The notes beneath the pieces were generated by a model. The model was not told the DNA's origin. It worked only from the letters and a program-made list of their open reading frames with translations, and searched no databases. Position numbers and translations under genes: made by a program. Shown here one piece after another: positions 7,088 to 8,742 of a stretch of DNA of 8,742 nt. Origin of the DNA: Alphaproteobacteria bacterium (lineage in GTDB: Bacteria > Pseudomonadota > Alphaproteobacteria > ATCC43930 > CGMCC-115725); the NCBI GenBank assembly GCA_017353855.1, contig JAFMSA010000138.1, positions 1-8,742 on the forward strand, read 5' to 3'. Numbering within the stretch: position 1 is the stretch's first letter; each line of letters begins with the position of its first letter.

Positions 7088-8020
7088 CTAGCGTTGCGGG
7101 CGATGGCGTATAACGGCTTCTGGATTGGTCGAGTCGGCGCCCATATAGATGCCGCGCTCCCAGCTTCGTTTTAAGGGATCGGAGACCCTCAGCGACATAC
7201 GGCCGATGTGCTCGATCTCGATCTCGACGGTCTCGCCGTCCTGTAGTGCGCCGAGGCCCTCGTGATTAGTGCCGCAGGCGATAAGGTCTCCGGTGTTCAG
7301 GGTCATTATCGTCGATGCGAACTCGACAAGCTCCGGAACCCGGTGCTCCATATCGTCGGTGTTGTAGTTGTGGCGCAGCTGACCATCGTTCCAGAACCGC
7401 ACGACCAGATCATTGGGCTCAGGAACCTCGTCGGCTGTAGCAATACACGGGCCGATCGGCGCGAAGGTGTCGAACGACTTGCCAAGCCAGCTGCCGGCTT
7501 TCCAGGTGCGTCTGCCCTCGCCGCGCGCGGACACGTCAATCAAGCAAGTATACCCGAACACGGCACTCTTCCAATCCGCTTGGCTGACCTTCTTGGCGGG
7601 GCCTTTGATGACGAGCGCCAGTTCGGCTTCGTGCATGAAGATCCACGGCTCGGTGAACTCAGGCAATACGATCGTATCGCCCGGCCCCACGACCGCTTCC
7701 GGATTCTTCAAGAACATGTTGAGCGGGCGCGCCTCGCGTTGAGCGTGCTCCCAGTAATTGGCGATGCAGCAAAGGATTTTGCCCGGCCGTGGCAGTGGCG
7801 CCCGCAGACGCACCGATCCGAGCGGCAGGGCCTCGCCCTGCGAGGCCTGCCGCTCCAGTGGGCGCCGTAATCTGTCGAACGAATCGATCAGGCCCTGCAT
7901 CGTCAATTGCGGGGTATAGCCCCGCTCTACAATACCCGCGATGTCAACAACCCCGCGATCAGTTAGCAGACCGGGCGACGGCTCGTCGCGCTCGGTGGTC
8001 TGAAACAGTACGAATTTCAT
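7088..8020 (-). CDS. Fumarylacetoacetate hydrolase (FAH) family protein
   Basis: A cytosolic enzyme of 310 residues. The family cleaves C-C bonds in beta-diketo or oxo-acid products of aromatic degradation, or acts as hydratase, isomerase or oxaloacetate decarboxylase; it uses Mg or Mn. A short N-terminal FAH domain (about 1-75) precedes the catalytic fold. Metal ligands are visible as HEAELALVI at 130-138 (Glu131 and Glu133) and LIDVSARG with Asp162. KSFDTFAPIGP at 181-191 carries the conserved active-site lysine, and the late loop reads GTNHEGLGALQDGE, where many family members have GTPxGVG. That altered loop suggests a substrate unlike classical FAH or HpaG. The gene is convergent with the Rieske gene and so transcribed separately. 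Strong GGAGGAGG before the ATG supports the start. The substrate is unknown. Confidence 0.92.
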   Translation of the reverse strand: MKFVLFQTTERDEPSPGLLTDRGVVDIAGIVERGYTPQLTMQGLIDSFDRLRRPLERQASQGEALPLGSVRLRAPLPRPGKILCCIANYWEHAQREARPLNMFLKNPEAVVGPGDTIVLPEFTEPWIFMHEAELALVIKGPAKKVSQADWKSAVFGYTCLIDVSARGEGRRTWKAGSWLGKSFDTFAPIGPCIATADEVPEPNDLVVRFWNDGQLRHNYNTDDMEHRVPELVEFASTIMTLNTGDLIACGTNHEGLGALQDGETVEIEIEHIGRMSLRVSDPLKRSWERGIYMGADSTNPEAVIRHRPQR

Positions 8021-8023
8021 AAT

Positions 8024-8031
8024 CCTCCTCC
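8024..8031 (-). promoter_or_regulatory. Ribosome binding site of the FAH-family gene
   Basis: On the minus strand GGAGGAGG precedes the ATG at 8020 by three bases (five to six from the core). It sets the start. I see no clear -35/-10 pair for this gene in the region to its right. Confidence 0.75.
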
Positions 8032-8140
8032 AGGTGGCGTCGAGATTAATCGGTTCGACGCATGGCGACCAGGGCGATTGCCGGTTTGACAGCGCGCGGC
8101 GCAGCTGACGATTTGGACATCACGACAAGCGGAAAGATCG

Positions 8141-8458
8141 ATGGCCGAAGGCCTGCTCGACCACGACTTCTCGTGGTGCGGGAGCAGCAGCTCGAAGTCC
8201 AGGGACTTTCTCGATTACAGCCGGCGGTTCGGCCCGGCGGTGTCGCATCCGTCGAAGTCGACGCACCACCCTGATTACACGGAAATCACAAGACGCGGCG
8301 TCAACAAGTTCGATGCCGACGGCAGGCTGATCGACGCCATCTATCGCCGCGGCGCCGGGGCTGTCATGAGGGCTCCATCGGCATCCGTTCAAGGTGATCG
8401 GCTCTATTCGCTGATTCGCTGGTGGTTCCGAGCCGAGAGGTTGTCTGCGAATGACTAG
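8141..8458 (+). CDS. Hypothetical 105-residue ORF, doubtful, running into the IS-end palindrome
   Basis: I do not recognise this product. The frame is open from ATG 8141, with a modest GGAAAG at 8131-8136 upstream. The translation is mixed and hydrophilic: a Ser-rich patch (GSSSSKSRD at 14-22), a middle part GVNKFDADGRLIDAIY at 53-68 that reads like real protein, and a basic/aromatic tail RWWFRAERLSAND. There are no membrane segments or known motifs. The stop TAG at 8456-8458 lies inside the 17-base palindrome at the boundary of the putative insertion sequence. If real, its original 3' end may therefore have been replaced by the element. It could equally be a chance frame in GC-rich DNA. Confidence 0.22.
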   Translation: MAEGLLDHDFSWCGSSSSKSRDFLDYSRRFGPAVSHPSKSTHHPDYTEITRRGVNKFDADGRLIDAIYRRGAGAVMRAPSASVQGDRLYSLIRWWFRAERLSAND

Positions 8459-8469
8459 GCCGCCTAGTC
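8453..8469. repeat. Perfect 17-base palindrome at the putative IS boundary
   Basis: GACTAGGC-C-GCCTAGTC: two perfect 8-base arms around one base. The right arm overlaps the CCTAG that I take as the IS left end. The left arm is what an inverted copy of the same end would look like. Confidence 0.8.
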
Positions 8470-8475
8470 TATGAG

Positions 8476-8488
8476 CCTAGGAGCTAGG
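8476..8488. repeat. Short palindrome CCTAG-GAG-CTAGG inside the IS end
   Basis: Five-base perfect arms around GAG. Together with the 17-base palindrome it puts four CTAG tetramers between 8455 and 8487. CTAG is generally rare in proteobacterial DNA. Confidence 0.6.
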
Positions 8489-8536
8489 TTGGGTTAAGGG
8501 TTGGCAAAATCGCCGAATCCGTGCAAATGCAATCAG

Positions 8537-8742
8537 ATGAGCACGGATCGAGCGCTTCCCGCGGCGCACCCAGCGGGTGATCAACCATTGGTAGAGGCTA
8601 CCAGCAAAGGGCCGGTTGTGGTCGACACGTTCGGTGGCCGGATTCACGTGGAATGGGAGGAGGGCGAACGGGCGGCGGTGACGCCGCTGGGCCAGTTGCC
8701 GTTTTTCCTTGAGTATCTCAAGCAAGGCGGCCTGTTTGATGG
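8537..8742 (+). CDS. Transposase N-terminal fragment (IS1380/IS4-like DDE type), 3' truncated by the window edge
   Basis: From ATG 8537 the frame stays open to the last base (68 complete codons), so it has no stop in view. The product begins MSTDRALPAAHPAG and continues VVVDTFGGRIHVEWEEGE, then AAVTPLGQLPFFLEYLKQGG and LFD. The pattern DTFGGR-HVEW...AVTPLGQLPFF-EYLK-GGLFD is one I recognise from the N-terminus of transposases of an IS1380/IS4-related group widespread in proteobacteria. The catalytic DDE residues lie further on and are not visible. An in-frame TAA at 8495-8497 and no intervening ATG make 8537 the first ATG. No clear Shine-Dalgarno sequence precedes it, which is not unusual for transposases. 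Being a transposase is fairly sure; the family name is less so and rests partly on the CCTAG end. Confidence 0.75.
   Translation, partial: MSTDRALPAAHPAGDQPLVEATSKGPVVVDTFGGRIHVEWEEGERAAVTPLGQLPFFLEYLKQGGLFD

Larger units (their letters stand above)
8021..8462. other. Region between the FAH gene and the insertion sequence end, no confident gene
   Basis: 442 bases. It holds the ribosome binding site of the leftward FAH gene, a perfect TTGACA at 8086-8091 on the plus strand without a matching -10, and one open frame at 8141-8458 that I list separately as doubtful. No RNA gene or family motif is recognisable. This may be decayed or interrupted DNA next to a mobile element. Confidence 0.5.
8463..8742 (+). 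mobile_element. Left end of an insertion sequence, probably IS1380-like, truncated by the window edge
   Basis: The element is inferred from a transposase N-terminus starting at 8537 and from CCTAGTCTATGAGC at 8463-8476. Terminal repeats of the IS1380 family, such as the left end of ISEcp1, begin CCTAG. A second short palindrome, CCTAG-GAG-CTAGG, lies at 8476-8488 and could be a transposase binding site. The distance of 74 bases from end to start codon is reasonable for such elements. The exact boundary and target duplication cannot be fixed because the right end is outside the window. Confidence 0.6.

Noticed and set aside
7262..7870. 202-residue plus-strand frame inside the FAH gene
   Set aside because: Antisense shadow; the minus-strand product carries the intact FAH metal site.
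8477..8725. 82-residue minus-strand frame at the right edge
   Set aside because: It lies antisense to the transposase fragment, whose plus-strand reading matches known transposase N-termini; the minus product has no known pattern.

Overview
This window is GC-rich bacterial DNA. It looks alphaproteobacterial: the adenylosuccinate lyase begins with the MI-RYSRP...W---FEIEAHA pattern I associate with alphaproteobacterial PurB, and the gene repertoire (an IorB-like molybdenum hydroxylase, ACMSD-like amidohydrolase, lone Rieske ferredoxin and FAH-family hydrolase) is typical of metabolically versatile soil or marine members of that class. The species cannot be determined from the sequence.

Left block (1-4571, all plus strand). 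The window opens inside the large molybdopterin-binding subunit of a xanthine dehydrogenase/isoquinoline oxidoreductase-type hydroxylase. After a 117-base gap comes a PEP mutase/isocitrate lyase superfamily C-C lyase (1683-2567). A compact RluA-type pseudouridine synthase follows 7 bases later (2575-3261), and its stop overlaps the start of purB (3258-4571) by ATGA. The last three genes therefore look like one transcriptional unit in which a catabolic-type lyase leads two housekeeping genes.

Middle (4572-5439). An 868-base stretch holds no gene I can support. It contains a few small inverted repeats and, at its right end, a plausible promoter for the next gene.

Right block (5440-8020). It holds an amidohydrolase-2 family metal enzyme (5440-6585), a stand-alone Rieske [2Fe-2S] ferredoxin (6685-6996) and, convergently on the minus strand, a fumarylacetoacetate hydrolase (FAH) family enzyme (7088-8020). 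These are the kinds of parts used in aromatic or heterocycle degradation: ring hydroxylation (electron supply), hydrolysis or decarboxylation of a ring-fission product, and C-C bond hydrolysis. No oxygenase partner or reductase for the ferredoxin is in view.

Right edge (8021-8742). After a weak orphan ORF there is a palindrome-rich CTAG cluster, then the first 68 codons of a transposase running off the window. I read this as the left end of an insertion sequence, probably IS1380-like. I saw no CRISPR array, tRNA, rRNA or convincing defence system. The most noteworthy signals are the IS end with its perfect 17-base palindrome and the partial catabolic gene set.
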